This document shows positions 7,769 through 16,331 of a stretch of DNA of 64,000 nucleotides, one piece after another. Positions within the stretch are counted from its first letter, which is position 1. The number at the start of each line of letters is the position of its first letter. The position numbers were made by a program, and so were the translations under genes. The DNA is from Archangium gephyra. Lineage in GTDB: Bacteria; Myxococcota; Myxococcia; Myxococcales; Myxococcaceae. The stretch is from positions 1,620,501 through 1,684,500 of the forward strand of contig NZ_CP011509.1 in assembly GCF_001027285.1 (NCBI RefSeq), in the 5' to 3' direction. The notes below the pieces were generated by a model. That model had not been told where the DNA came from and did not search any database. It saw only the letters and a list, made by a program, of their open reading frames with translations.

Positions 7769-9439
7769 TCAGCGCCGGGTGACGGCGGCCGGGGCGCTCC
7801 AGTCCAACCGCGAGAGTCCGCCCTCCGTACCGAAGAGGACCGTGCCCTCCTCCACCAGCAGCGCGTACACGCGGGGATCCGCGAGCCTCGGCAGCGGGCG
7901 CACCGTGCCGCTCAGCGCGTCGTAGTGCGCCGCGCCCAGCAGCGTGCCCAGCAGCGCTCCACCCGGCACCAGCGCCGCCGACACCACATAGCGGCTCGGC
8001 AGGCCCTCCGCGTCACGCACCCGCGTCCAGTGCTCGCCGTCGAAGTAGCTGAAGCCGTCCTGGCACGTGCCCACCACCGCGCGGCCCTCCGCGTCCGCCG
8101 AGAGCGCCGTCACCCAGTTGTCCGTGAGGTGCTTCCCATCGTGGAAGCGCGTCCACTGCGTGCCGTCCCAGCGCAGCAATCCCCGGTCCTCGCTCGCCAC
8201 CCAGAGGTAGCGCCCGGCACCATGCGCTCCCGAGACATGGCTGCTCCAGCCCTCGGGCAGGGGCAGGCGCCTGGCCAGCTCGAGCGGCTGGCTCGCCCGC
8301 TTCACGAAGGAGGTACCCCGCCCATCCACCAGGGCGACGCCGTCCTCGGTGTCCGGCACCGCCGCCAGCACCGACAGCTTGCCGAGCGCCACCGGGTTGC
8401 GGCCACCGTACGCCATGGGCGTCCACGTCTTCCCGTCATACAGGCCCAGCCCGGACATCGTGGCCACGTAGAGGTTGCGTCCGTCGCTGGCCAGGCCCAG
8501 CACATGGTTGCTCGGGAGGTGGGGCGCGCGGAACGTCCGCCACTTCCCGTCGGGCTGCTCCCAGCACACGCCCTTGTCGAAAGTGCCCACCACCCGCAGC
8601 CCCTGGTGCCGCGTCAGCGCGGTGATGTGGTTGCCGCACAGCTGGCCCGTGGGCGTCACCCGCTTCCACTCCGCGCCCTGACGCCGGAAGACGCCCTGGC
8701 CGCGCGTCCCCACCCACGCCACGCCATTCAACTCGACGGTGCTCGTGGCGCCCGGGGGCAGTGCCCGGGCCTCGCCGGAGCGCTCGCCCCAGTGCCGCGC
8801 CTCGCCCTCGGCACCGAGCACCCGCGTCCCGCCCTTCGTGTCCTTCGCATACGCGAGCGGGCCCGCCGGCACGGGGAGCGAGACGAGCCCCTCGGGCCCC
8901 AGGGTGAAGGCGCCCTCGGTGGTGCCCACGCGCAGCACGCCGTCCGTCTCCTCCAGCATCCGCACCGGCCCCGGCACCGTCCACAGGCGCCCCGCGCCCG
9001 GCGCCATCACCCGCCCGTCCGCCGTGCCCAGGTAGCCCTCGGTGAAGGCCGTGTACGTGGGGCCCGCGGGCAGCCGCTCCGAGAGCCAGCCGAGCGCCGC
9101 GCGGTACAGCTCCGCGTTCATCCCGCCCTCCGCCGGCAGCGCGTGCCACTTCGCCCCCACCACCGGCTGCACGCGCCAGCCCTTGTCCACCGCCACCACA
9201 CCCTCGTCCGTGGCCGCGAAGAGCTCGTCCCCCGCCACCTCCAGCGCGCGGCAGAAGTGACTCGGCAGGCCGTCGTCCACCGTCAGCGTGCGCACCGCAC
9301 GGCCCGCGCGGGTGAAGAGCTCCAGGCCGCCCTCGGTGCAGGCCACCACGTGGCCGTTGTACGTGGCGAGGTCATGCACCAGCTCGGTGTTGGTGACGGT
9401 GGCGGAGAGCAGCGCGGCGGTCAGGGTGGAGAGCAGCAT
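7769..9439 (-). CDS. Secreted beta-propeller protein (two-component-regulator-propeller type)
   Basis: 556 residues; start ATG at 9439, chosen because it gives a short signal peptide (MLLSTLTAALLSATV) and is preceded by a purine-rich stretch. Repeats of about 40 residues carry the propeller signature of a Gly-Leu-Pro turn and a W/Y-rich strand: VDDGLPSHFCRALEVAGDEL, LPSNHVLGLASDGRNLYVAT, LTDNWVTALSADAEGRAVVG and GLPSRYVVSAALVPGG. These resemble the Reg_prop blades found in the sensor part of hybrid kinases, but no kinase domain follows. It lies 154 bp downstream of the VIT/VWA gene on the same strand. Likely an exported ligand-binding protein; ligand unknown. Confidence 0.75.
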   Translation of the reverse strand: MLLSTLTAALLSATVTNTELVHDLATYNGHVVACTEGGLELFTRAGRAVRTLTVDDGLPSHFCRALEVAGDELFAATDEGVVAVDKGWRVQPVVGAKWHALPAEGGMNAELYRAALGWLSERLPAGPTYTAFTEGYLGTADGRVMAPGAGRLWTVPGPVRMLEETDGVLRVGTTEGAFTLGPEGLVSLPVPAGPLAYAKDTKGGTRVLGAEGEARHWGERSGEARALPPGATSTVELNGVAWVGTRGQGVFRRQGAEWKRVTPTGQLCGNHITALTRHQGLRVVGTFDKGVCWEQPDGKWRTFRAPHLPSNHVLGLASDGRNLYVATMSGLGLYDGKTWTPMAYGGRNPVALGKLSVLAAVPDTEDGVALVDGRGTSFVKRASQPLELARRLPLPEGWSSHVSGAHGAGRYLWVASEDRGLLRWDGTQWTRFHDGKHLTDNWVTALSADAEGRAVVGTCQDGFSYFDGEHWTRVRDAEGLPSRYVVSAALVPGGALLGTLLGAAHYDALSGTVRPLPRLADPRVYALLVEEGTVLFGTEGGLSRLDWSAPAAVTRR

Positions 9440-9593
9440 GGGCGTTTCCTCGGGGCGAAGGCGGTGTGCGCCTTGCCTTCGGGTTGCATTGCGAAGTCCG
9501 GGCCAGCGCGTAACCGCCCGGAATCGCTCGGGGGCGTCTCCCTCCGGCCTCGGCGTGTGGCCGGGCGCCAGCACCCGGCGGAGGGCGGGAGGG

Positions 9594-12140
9594 TTACTCC
9601 TCGACGGTGAGGGCGACGCGGACCTTCTCGCGGCGCTCGAAGCGGTTGCCCGCCGCGTCCCGGGCCACGAGCACCAGCTCGTACTCCCCGGGCTCCGTGC
9701 CAGCGGGCACCCCCAGCTCGCGGGTGAAGCGCAGGCCGTCGCGCGTCTCCAGCAGGTGCTGCGCGTCACCGAAGAGCTCGCCGTAGACGCTCACCTCCTT
9801 GGTGGCCTCCACCGCGTCCACCTCCAGCTTCAGCGTCTGGCCGGGCGCCACCAGCCGCGAGGACAGCGTCACCTCGATGTCGTTGCCCTTGGAGTCCAGC
9901 CGGTAGCGCACCTCGCGCCGGCGCACCGTGCCGTCCGGCATCTCCACGGACACCAGCACGTCGTAGTAGCCGTCCTCCACCCAGAGCGGCACCAGGAAGC
10001 GGCCCCGCCAGTAACCCGACACCGTGTCGAAGGTGAGCGGCTTCACCAGCCCGAAGGGGAAGTAGGCCGTCACCCGGCGCGCGTTCCTCGGCGCCACCAC
10101 GGAGATGATGGGGTCTCCCGGCGGAATCTCCTCGCGGCTCAGCTCCCCGGTGACGGCCGCGTACGAGGTGCCCTCGGGCAGCTCCACCGGCACCAGCTCG
10201 CGCACCGTGGCACCGCCGGGCTGCGTGCGCGCCACCTCCTCCACCGCGACGAAGGAGGTGTACTTGCTCATCAGCCCGTACTGGAGCGCCGTGGCGGTGA
10301 TGGCCTGGACGACCTCGGGCTTCTCGCCGCGGTAGTTCTCCACCGTCAGCTCCTCAATTCGCTGGCGCGCCCAGAGGCTGCGCAGGGACGCGTGCTCCGG
10401 CGCGGACTCGGGGAGGGTGAGCGGCACCTCGAAGTGGCGCTCCTGCCCACGCACGCGGCCGGTGATGCGCAGCAGGCCCTGGCCCGTGCCGTGGAACTTG
10501 CCGATGAGGAACAGCGGCTGGCCGCTGAAGAGATCCGGCAGGGTCCGCGGGTAGACGTCCGACACCGGCAGCCCGTCCGTGCCCACGCGCACCGACGTCA
10601 GCACCGGGCCGCGGATGCGCGACTCGAACTCACGGGCCACCTCGTCCTCGGGACGCTTCAGGTTGACGAAGGTGGAGGCGCCGCGCCCCACCTCGCCCAT
10701 CTTCGCGACGAGGTAGCGGTTGACGTCATTGCCCACGCCCACGCTGAAGACACGCGTCTCCTCGCGCAGGTGGGACTGGAGGGTGCCGAGCACCTGGTGG
10801 TCGTTGCCGATGAAGCCGTCCGTCATGAACAGCACCATGCGCAGGCGGGCCGGGTCGTTGGCGGGCACCATGGCCTCCTGGGCCGCGATGCGCACGTCCG
10901 TGCCGCCACCGCCCCAGAAGTTGGCCACGTAGGGCAGGGCGCGCGCCACGTTCTCCGGCGAGGCCGGCACCGCGGCGGGAGCGAACTTCGTCACCTGCGT
11001 GTCGAAGTTGAGCACCTGGAAGGTGTCCTCGGGGTGCAGGTGGCGCAGCACCTCGGCGGTGATGGCCTTGGACTTCTCGATGGGCTGGCCGGACTGCGAG
11101 CACGAGGTGTCGAGCACCAGGTACAGCTCGCGCGGCACCACCTCCTCCTGCTTGGGCGCCAGCTGCGGGTTGAGCAGCACGAGGAAGTAGCCCTCGTCGG
11201 CGCCGGGCTCGCGGTGCACCAGCACGGCCGGGCGGATGAGCGCGTCGGCCACGCGGTACTCCAGGGTGAAGGTCTTGTTGGGGATGCGGTCCTCCGCGGC
11301 CAGCTCCACGCGGGCGCGGCTCGGGCCCTCGCGCGTCGCCGTCACGCGGTGCGACGTGGAGCGCAGCTCGTGGACGGGCACCCCCGCGTCCAGGCGCACG
11401 TGGAGGCGGATGTCGCGGCCACTGCGCACCTCGGGAGGCAGCACCGGCGGGGTGATGCGGCTCGCGTCGGGGACGGTGGTGGTGTCCGGCGCGGTGCCCT
11501 CGCCCTGGCGGAAGGCCAGGGACTCGCCGCCGATGTAGCGCGGGCCCACCGTCATGGGGAAGTTGAAGCTGTACTTGCCGTCCTCGTAGACGAGCCGCTC
11601 CACATAGTGGATGCGCACGCGGAGCTCCTCGCCCGGGAGGATGTTGGCCACCGACTGGGTGAAGAGGTTGGGGCGTTCCTGATCGAGCAGCGCGGCCGTC
11701 TTGCCCTCGGCGCGGGCGCGCTCGTAGGTGTCACGCGCCTGCTCGCGCGTCTGGATGACGCCGCGGATGACGCGCTGGCCGATGACGAGCTCCATGGCGT
11801 CCACGGCGGCCTTCTCCGGCAGCGGGAAGACGTAGAGGGCCTCGAGCGGCTCGGCGTAGGGATTCTCGAAGACCTGGGTGACGGTGACGCTGGCGAGGAA
11901 GCCACTCACCTCGGCGTCGACTTCCGTGTGCTTCAGGCTGAAGCGCTGGGGCTGGGACTCGGGGCAGCCCTGGGCGGAGGCGTGGCGGCGGAGCTTCGCC
12001 ACCAGCGTGCCCTGGGTGATGGCCCCGGAGCTCAGGGGCGAGGCGGAAGCGGGGCAGGGCGTCTCACCGGAGTCCTGCTCCTGGGCGGAGGCGGGGACGG
12101 ACAGAAGACAAACGAAGAGCGCGACGAGTGCGGCTCGCAT
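9594..12140 (-). CDS. VIT and von Willebrand factor A domain protein
   Basis: 848 residues with signal peptide MRAALVALFVCLLSVPASAQ, cleaved after ASA. A VIT domain (about 68-195; SLKHTEVDAEVSGFLASVTV) resembles inter-alpha-trypsin inhibitor heavy chains. A VWA domain follows (about 338-525) with an intact metal-ion site: D344-x-S-x-S348, the GGTD turn near 413-415, and MTDG with D441. The C-terminus (about 700-848) is Ig-like. No LPxTG or C-terminal sorting segment was seen. VIT-VWA proteins are usually exported adhesins or scaffold proteins. Its upstream region holds the four-palindrome array. Confidence 0.9.
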   Translation of the reverse strand: MRAALVALFVCLLSVPASAQEQDSGETPCPASASPLSSGAITQGTLVAKLRRHASAQGCPESQPQRFSLKHTEVDAEVSGFLASVTVTQVFENPYAEPLEALYVFPLPEKAAVDAMELVIGQRVIRGVIQTREQARDTYERARAEGKTAALLDQERPNLFTQSVANILPGEELRVRIHYVERLVYEDGKYSFNFPMTVGPRYIGGESLAFRQGEGTAPDTTTVPDASRITPPVLPPEVRSGRDIRLHVRLDAGVPVHELRSTSHRVTATREGPSRARVELAAEDRIPNKTFTLEYRVADALIRPAVLVHREPGADEGYFLVLLNPQLAPKQEEVVPRELYLVLDTSCSQSGQPIEKSKAITAEVLRHLHPEDTFQVLNFDTQVTKFAPAAVPASPENVARALPYVANFWGGGGTDVRIAAQEAMVPANDPARLRMVLFMTDGFIGNDHQVLGTLQSHLREETRVFSVGVGNDVNRYLVAKMGEVGRGASTFVNLKRPEDEVAREFESRIRGPVLTSVRVGTDGLPVSDVYPRTLPDLFSGQPLFLIGKFHGTGQGLLRITGRVRGQERHFEVPLTLPESAPEHASLRSLWARQRIEELTVENYRGEKPEVVQAITATALQYGLMSKYTSFVAVEEVARTQPGGATVRELVPVELPEGTSYAAVTGELSREEIPPGDPIISVVAPRNARRVTAYFPFGLVKPLTFDTVSGYWRGRFLVPLWVEDGYYDVLVSVEMPDGTVRRREVRYRLDSKGNDIEVTLSSRLVAPGQTLKLEVDAVEATKEVSVYGELFGDAQHLLETRDGLRFTRELGVPAGTEPGEYELVLVARDAAGNRFERREKVRVALTVEE

Positions 12141-12284
12141 GGGATTCCTCGGACGGGATGGGTACGTGCCGAGGTAATGCAGCCAGCGGGCCAGGGGCTG
12201 GGATGCGCCAAGTGCGCGGAAACACTGGGGGCGGGGCGCTGCGAGCTGTGGCTGCCTGGCCACACATGGCTGCTGCACCGTCTC
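12141..12284. promoter_or_regulatory. Upstream region of the VIT/VWA gene
   Basis: The non-coding sequence between the VIT/VWA start and the palindrome array, presumably holding the promoter for the minus-strand gene. No consensus -35/-10 pair or sigma-54 site could be picked out with confidence. Confidence 0.3.
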
Positions 12285-12448
12285 GTTTCACTTGTCACCG
12301 GTGACAAGTGGAATGGCCCCGCCCCGTTTCACTGGTCACCGGTGACCAGTGGAATGCACCTGCCGCGTTTCACTTGTCACCGGTGACAAGTGAAATGGCC
12401 CCGCCCCGTTTCACTCGTCACCGGTGACCAGTGGAATGCACCTGCGCC
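12285..12448. repeat. Array of four 22-bp palindromes at exact 41-bp spacing
   Basis: Four 41-bp units, each beginning GTTTCACT. They alternate A-B-A-B, so the array is also two copies of an 82-bp block. Palindromes lie at 12289-12310 and 12371-12392 (half-site CACTTGTCACC), 12330-12351 (half-site CACTGGTCACC) and 12412-12433 (CACTCGTCACC against GGTGACCAGTG). The first three are perfect; in the third, symmetry extends to 28 bp (12368-12395). Linkers alternate between ATGGCCCCGCCCC-like and ATGCACCTGC-like sequence. The array starts 145 bp upstream of the VIT/VWA start and ends 4 bp beyond the glutathione peroxidase stop. It may be an operator array, a cruciform-type terminator or a mobile palindromic repeat. 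Confidence 0.95.
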
Positions 12449-12452
12449 TGGA

Positions 12453-12998
12453 CTACTGGGCGAGGGCCTTGTCGAGGGCGCCCTTGAGCTCCTTGCTGTC
12501 CGGCGTCACGGAGCTGGGGAAGGCGGCGAGCACCTGGCCGTCCTTGCCCACCACGTACTTGTGGAAGTTCCACTTGGGCTCGCCGTGCTTGCGCGCGAGG
12601 AACTCGTAGATGGGAGACTGGCCCTCGCCCTTGGTCTTCACCTTCTCGAGCATGGGGAAGGTGACCTTGTAGCGGAGCTCGCAGAACTTGGCGATCTGCT
12701 CGGAGGTGCCGGGCTCCTGGCCGCCGAAGTCATTGGAGGGGATGCCGAGCACCACCACGCCCTTGGTCTTGTACTCGCCCCAGAGCTTCTCGAGGCCCGC
12801 GTACTGGGGGGTGTAGCCGCACTCGGACGCGGTGTTCACCACGAGCACCACCTTGCCCTTGTACTCGGAGAGGTTGGCGGGCTGGCCGTTGAGACGCTTG
12901 GACTGCAGGTCATGGAAGGACATGGCACGCTCGGCGGAGACGGCGGCGGTGCCCAGCAGGAGCACGGCCGCGGTGAGGGGAAGGAGTCGGTTGGACAT
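12453..12998 (-). CDS. Glutathione peroxidase, exported
   Basis: 181 residues including signal peptide MSNRLLPLTAAVLLLGTAAV; predicted periplasmic. It reduces hydroperoxides using glutathione or, more often in bacteria, thioredoxin. Catalytic residues are present: Cys60 in NTASECGYTPQY, Gln94 in DFGGQEPG, and Trp143-Asn144 in KWNFHKYVV. Cys is used rather than selenocysteine. Cys106 in AKFCELRY is at the place of the resolving cysteine of thioredoxin-dependent members. Its stop lies next to the palindrome array. Confidence 0.93.
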   Translation of the reverse strand: MSNRLLPLTAAVLLLGTAAVSAERAMSFHDLQSKRLNGQPANLSEYKGKVVLVVNTASECGYTPQYAGLEKLWGEYKTKGVVVLGIPSNDFGGQEPGTSEQIAKFCELRYKVTFPMLEKVKTKGEGQSPIYEFLARKHGEPKWNFHKYVVGKDGQVLAAFPSSVTPDSKELKGALDKALAQ

Positions 12999-13042
12999 GC
13001 CCCCCAGGATGCCTCAAGCGGCGGCGCGTTGCGGGGGGACTG

Positions 13043-13957
13043 CTAATCAAGGAAGCGGCGCTCCCAGCGGCGCTTGTCCTCGAAGTCGGGATCCCGAACG
13101 TGCTCCTCATGGTAGAGCCAGGGCTCCAGGACGCGCGCCAACTCCCGGTAGGCGGGGAGCGTCTGGCCCTGCTCGGTGTCTCCCGCTTCGGGCCAGGTGC
13201 CGAGGGTGACGACGGCGCGCTCCCCTTCCAGCTCCTGGACGGTGGTGCCCGGTGAGGACAGGCGCGAGCGCAGAGCCGACGCGCCGCCCAGCTCGCCCAG
13301 GATGGGCTGGCCCAGGACTGTGAGCCAGGAGGGGCCACGTACCCGGAAGCCGAGTTTCCACGAATGCCAGCTCGGTTTGGGGATGTCCAGGCCTGGGTAG
13401 CGGAAGCACCGCGCGCGGACTTCCCGCATGACGCCGGCCAGGCTCAACTGACCGTTGAATGAGAGGCCCACCTGTCCGAAGTAGAAGGGGAGAGGGGCTG
13501 CCAGCTTCAGTGCCAGCTCACGCAGCCGGTTTGGACCGTGCTCCTCAAGGTACTCGGTGGGAAGCCAGAAGCCCACCATGCATGACGCATGTGGTTCTCC
13601 GTCCAACGCGGGGGCGGGGGTGCCGAGCGGTTTGCCAAGATAGTCGAAACCGTACTGGTTCTCGAGGTTGGAGTCATCGTCGCGCAGCGAGATCATGGGC
13701 CATTCGTCCTCGAGCAACTCACGCCGGATCTCCTTCCACCCAGCGTCATCGAGCAACTGCGTGTATCCGCTGTGCTCCACGTATGTGCCGAGCGCCCCTG
13801 GCCCTACCTCATTCAAGTAGGTTTCCAACGACTGAAGCACTCCCCGCACGATCTCCTGGTGGGGGTGGCGGATGTAGAAACAGAGGCCCAGGCTATCGCG
13901 GAGGATGATATGTCCAGCTGGATGGTAGATGCGGATGCGTGGAGGGTGCCCGCTCAT
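13043..13957 (-). CDS. DUF3396-type immunity protein
   Basis: 304 residues. The ATG at 13957 overlaps the stop of the upstream nuclease gene (ATGA) and has GGAG 8 nt upstream, so it is preferred over the ATG at 13975. Features recalled from the DUF3396 (type VI immunity) family are an ALGTYVEHSGY segment, MISLRDDDSNLENQYGFDYLG, LPFYFGQVGLSFNG and the closing RRWERRFLD. It has no signal peptide and should act in the cytoplasm. Overlap with a nuclease gene supports the immunity role; the cognate relationship is inferred. Local GC is lower than in the neighbours, which fits acquisition by transfer. Confidence 0.75.
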   Translation of the reverse strand: MSGHPPRIRIYHPAGHIILRDSLGLCFYIRHPHQEIVRGVLQSLETYLNEVGPGALGTYVEHSGYTQLLDDAGWKEIRRELLEDEWPMISLRDDDSNLENQYGFDYLGKPLGTPAPALDGEPHASCMVGFWLPTEYLEEHGPNRLRELALKLAAPLPFYFGQVGLSFNGQLSLAGVMREVRARCFRYPGLDIPKPSWHSWKLGFRVRGPSWLTVLGQPILGELGGASALRSRLSSPGTTVQELEGERAVVTLGTWPEAGDTEQGQTLPAYRELARVLEPWLYHEEHVRDPDFEDKRRWERRFLD

Positions 13958-14700
13958 GGCGTGACTCCTATCCAAGGGAGGATTTCCCTGGGTTCAACCC
14001 CCAGGGCTTCCTGATACACCTCGTTTTGCCAACGGCCCGCATGAGGCCCTGTTTTATACTTGCACCAAGGGATTTGAGCACTACTCACACACGGAAACTT
14101 GAAGTCATAGACGAGCAGGGGCAAGAGCGGATTGCCCGCGTGGATGACGATGTCTGGCTTGATGGTGCCGCGCAGCTCGCTGTAGCAGCCCTCCTCCAGT
14201 AGCGCCTCCTCCTTCTCCGGGCTGATCAACTCGCGCTGCCGGGTGTCCGTGTTGTAGCGGTAGCGCGGCTCCCGGCTGAACCCACCTGGACGCAGCGCGC
14301 TCAACTCCAGCTCCGCACACGCGAGCGCGACCTTGTGCATCTCCTCGCCGAGGAACATGGCGCGCGTCCTCACCCTGCCTCCGAACTCCTTCTTCTCGCG
14401 GCACTCGGCCGGAGTTGGGCTCCTGCCTCCCATGTGCTGGCGGAGCACCTTCTCGCGGGCCATGTTGGCGCACTCCGTCAGTTTCCGCTCGATGGCCGTC
14501 TTGTTCGCTTCATTCAGCACCACCGCGGTCGCGGTAACGGAAGCGCCAAACTCAGCGAGGCGCTGTGCGGCCTGCGGTACGACGGTCTCCTCTCCGGCCA
14601 CGCGGGCGCACAGGGCAGGTTGGGTCCGGCAGGCGCTCGAGGCCGAGTCGAGGGACTGCGCGGAGGCCTGACTGGCCAGGAGCAACACGCTGGCGAGCAC
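13954..14700 (-). CDS. Putative secreted PD-(D/E)xK nuclease toxin, native start out of frame
   Basis: The in-frame part is 248 residues from a GTG at 14700 with no properly spaced ribosome-binding site. It begins inside a hydrophobic signal core, LASVLLLASQASA, cleaved before Gln. The C-terminal domain carries a nuclease-like pattern: E175, P182-D183 in GTIKPDIVIHAGN, and D199-F-K201 in LVYDFKFPC, then QNEVYQEALG. A better start, the ATG at 14786 (MTHLSSTPRFGPALRRKYGA), gives a complete n-region but is out of frame because of a 26-bp tandem duplication at 14693-14744. Removing one copy restores a continuous gene. As it stands the toxin may be unexported or off. Confidence 0.65.
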   Translation of the reverse strand: MLASVLLLASQASAQSLDSASSACRTQPALCARVAGEETVVPQAAQRLAEFGASVTATAVVLNEANKTAIERKLTECANMAREKVLRQHMGGRSPTPAECREKKEFGGRVRTRAMFLGEEMHKVALACAELELSALRPGGFSREPRYRYNTDTRQRELISPEKEEALLEEGCYSELRGTIKPDIVIHAGNPLLPLLVYDFKFPCVSSAQIPWCKYKTGPHAGRWQNEVYQEALGVEPREILPWIGVTP

Positions 14701-14744
14701 GGCTCCGTACTTCCGCCGGCGAGCACGGCTCCGTACTTCCGCCG
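14693..14744. repeat. Perfect 26-bp tandem duplication in the toxin signal-peptide region
   Basis: Two adjacent identical copies (14693-14718 and 14719-14744), each beginning GCGAGCACGGCTCC and ending CTTCCGCCG. Because 26 is not a multiple of three, the second copy shifts the reading frame between the ATG at 14786 and the nuclease body. One copy would give RRKYGAVLASVLLLASQASA without a break. Confidence 0.95.
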
Positions 14745-14894
14745 GAGCGCGGGCCCGAATCGTGGTGTGGATGAGAGGTGTGTCATGTGCCCTGTGATGA
14801 CGCCGGTGGGACCGCCGCCTCCGTGCGAGGCAAACCGCGCGTGCGAGTCTGGCGGAAGCGCGAGTCGGGTCAAGGCACTCGGGCCGGCTCCCCC

Positions 14895-16247
14895 TCAGTG
14901 CACGGTGTCACACGGCAGGGGGCTCGGCTCGATGGCCTTCTGTTGCAACTGGCTCCAGCGCTGCTCGATGAAGCGCAGGTCGTGCTCGCGCTGCTCGGCG
15001 AGCCGGGAGGCCTCGTACACCGCCCGCCCTGTCTGGACGAGCGCCCCTCGCATCGCCGTGTCCGCCTCCACGCTGGCGATCTCCGCGAGCACCTCCAGGA
15101 TGCGGACCAGCACCCGGGGCTGCGACTCCGCGGCGAGCGGAATCTCCCCGAACGCGTCCCGTAGGAAGGGCACCAGCCCGAAGCCCGGCCGCAGCAGCGT
15201 CACCCTCCCGCACCGCTGCATCCACCAGCCCTGGCCGAGCCGCCCCCGGCTGGCCACCATCCGGCCCACGGCGCCCAGCTCGTTGACCACCATCACCGCG
15301 GTGGTGACGTCGTTGATGGCGGGCGAGAGCGCCTTGAGCGCCATGTCCACCAACTGCCGCACGCCATACAGCACGTCCTGCTGCGTGGTGCGGGTATGCC
15401 CCACCGCGATGGCGGCGTGGAGCCTCCGCTTCTGCCAGGCATTCAGGGACACCTGGGGCCAGAGCGTCAGCAGGGGCAGCCCCGGGATGAGGAAGTCTCC
15501 CGTCCGCATGTCGAGCCGCACCGTGTGCACGCGCCGGGGGAGGGCCGAGAGCAACCGCTCAGGGTCCACGAGCTGCACATAGCCCGTCTCCCACGCGGTG
15601 ACGACCGTGGCCTCCTCCGTGGGGCAGGAAGGGGTGTCGCCCAGCTCCCGCACCTCCGTCACGTTCAGCCGCTTCAGCTCCTGGATGACCTCGCGGCCGA
15701 TGGACGCGATGACGCTGCTCGCCTCGATGGAGCGGGCGGCGTGATGGAGGAAGTAGGGCAACAGCAGCAGGCACAGCAGGGTGAGGGTCAGCGCCACCCC
15801 GAGCGACAGCACGGGCAGCGGAATCCGTCCGTCCTCATTCTCCTGGGTGCCCAGCACGCCGAGCAGCAACAGCAGGTACACCACGGTGAGCAGGTAGCTG
15901 CCGAGCACCCGCTGCGTGGTGCGGTCCGCCATGAAGCGCGCCAGCAACCGGGGGGTGTATTGCGTGGAGGCCAGCTGCACCGTCACCATCGTCATGGAGG
16001 TGGCCACCGTCATGACGGTGACGAGCGCGGCCACCATGCCCAGCAACACCTCGCGGCTGCTGTCCGGCGTGGTGGGCACGTAGATGGCCAGCCAGAGGGA
16101 GCGGAACGACTGGCCCAGCCCGGGCCAGCTCCGGTCCAGCGACGGCAACCACAGGCCGAGCCCGATTCCCAGCGTCACGAACAGCACGGGCCGGAACCAG
16201 AGGCTCACCTGAAGGGAGTTCCACCATTTCACCAGACGCGGAGACAC
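14895..16247 (-). CDS. DUF2254 membrane protein
   Basis: 450 residues from a GTG at 16247. Four membrane segments lie in the first 170 residues: PVLFVTLGIGLGLWL, VLLGMVAALVTVMTVATSM, VLGSYLLTVVYLLLLLGVLG and VALTLTLLCLLLLPYFLHH. A cytoplasmic domain follows with RSIEASSVIASIGREVIQEL and SPAINDVTTAVMVVNELG. STQYTPRLLARFMADR after the second segment is typical of DUF2254. Function of the family is unknown; an ion-channel-like role has been suggested. Start codon uncertain, with a GTG at VKWWNSL also possible. Divergent from CapA, sharing 84 bp. Confidence 0.88.
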   Translation of the reverse strand: MSPRLVKWWNSLQVSLWFRPVLFVTLGIGLGLWLPSLDRSWPGLGQSFRSLWLAIYVPTTPDSSREVLLGMVAALVTVMTVATSMTMVTVQLASTQYTPRLLARFMADRTTQRVLGSYLLTVVYLLLLLGVLGTQENEDGRIPLPVLSLGVALTLTLLCLLLLPYFLHHAARSIEASSVIASIGREVIQELKRLNVTEVRELGDTPSCPTEEATVVTAWETGYVQLVDPERLLSALPRRVHTVRLDMRTGDFLIPGLPLLTLWPQVSLNAWQKRRLHAAIAVGHTRTTQQDVLYGVRQLVDMALKALSPAINDVTTAVMVVNELGAVGRMVASRGRLGQGWWMQRCGRVTLLRPGFGLVPFLRDAFGEIPLAAESQPRVLVRILEVLAEIASVEADTAMRGALVQTGRAVYEASRLAEQREHDLRFIEQRWSQLQQKAIEPSPLPCDTVH

Positions 16248-16331
16248 CCCGTAACGGTGGTGGCGGGCCGTCAAGGCGTGGAGGCGGGGGGGGCCTGTCC
16301 TCCGGGCCAATTGCCTGGGTAGCATGCGAGC

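Noticed and set aside
12285-12448. CRISPR array
   Set aside because: Spacers are not unique: the linkers alternate between two nearly identical sequences, and repeats are palindromes at 41-bp spacing. No cas gene is nearby.
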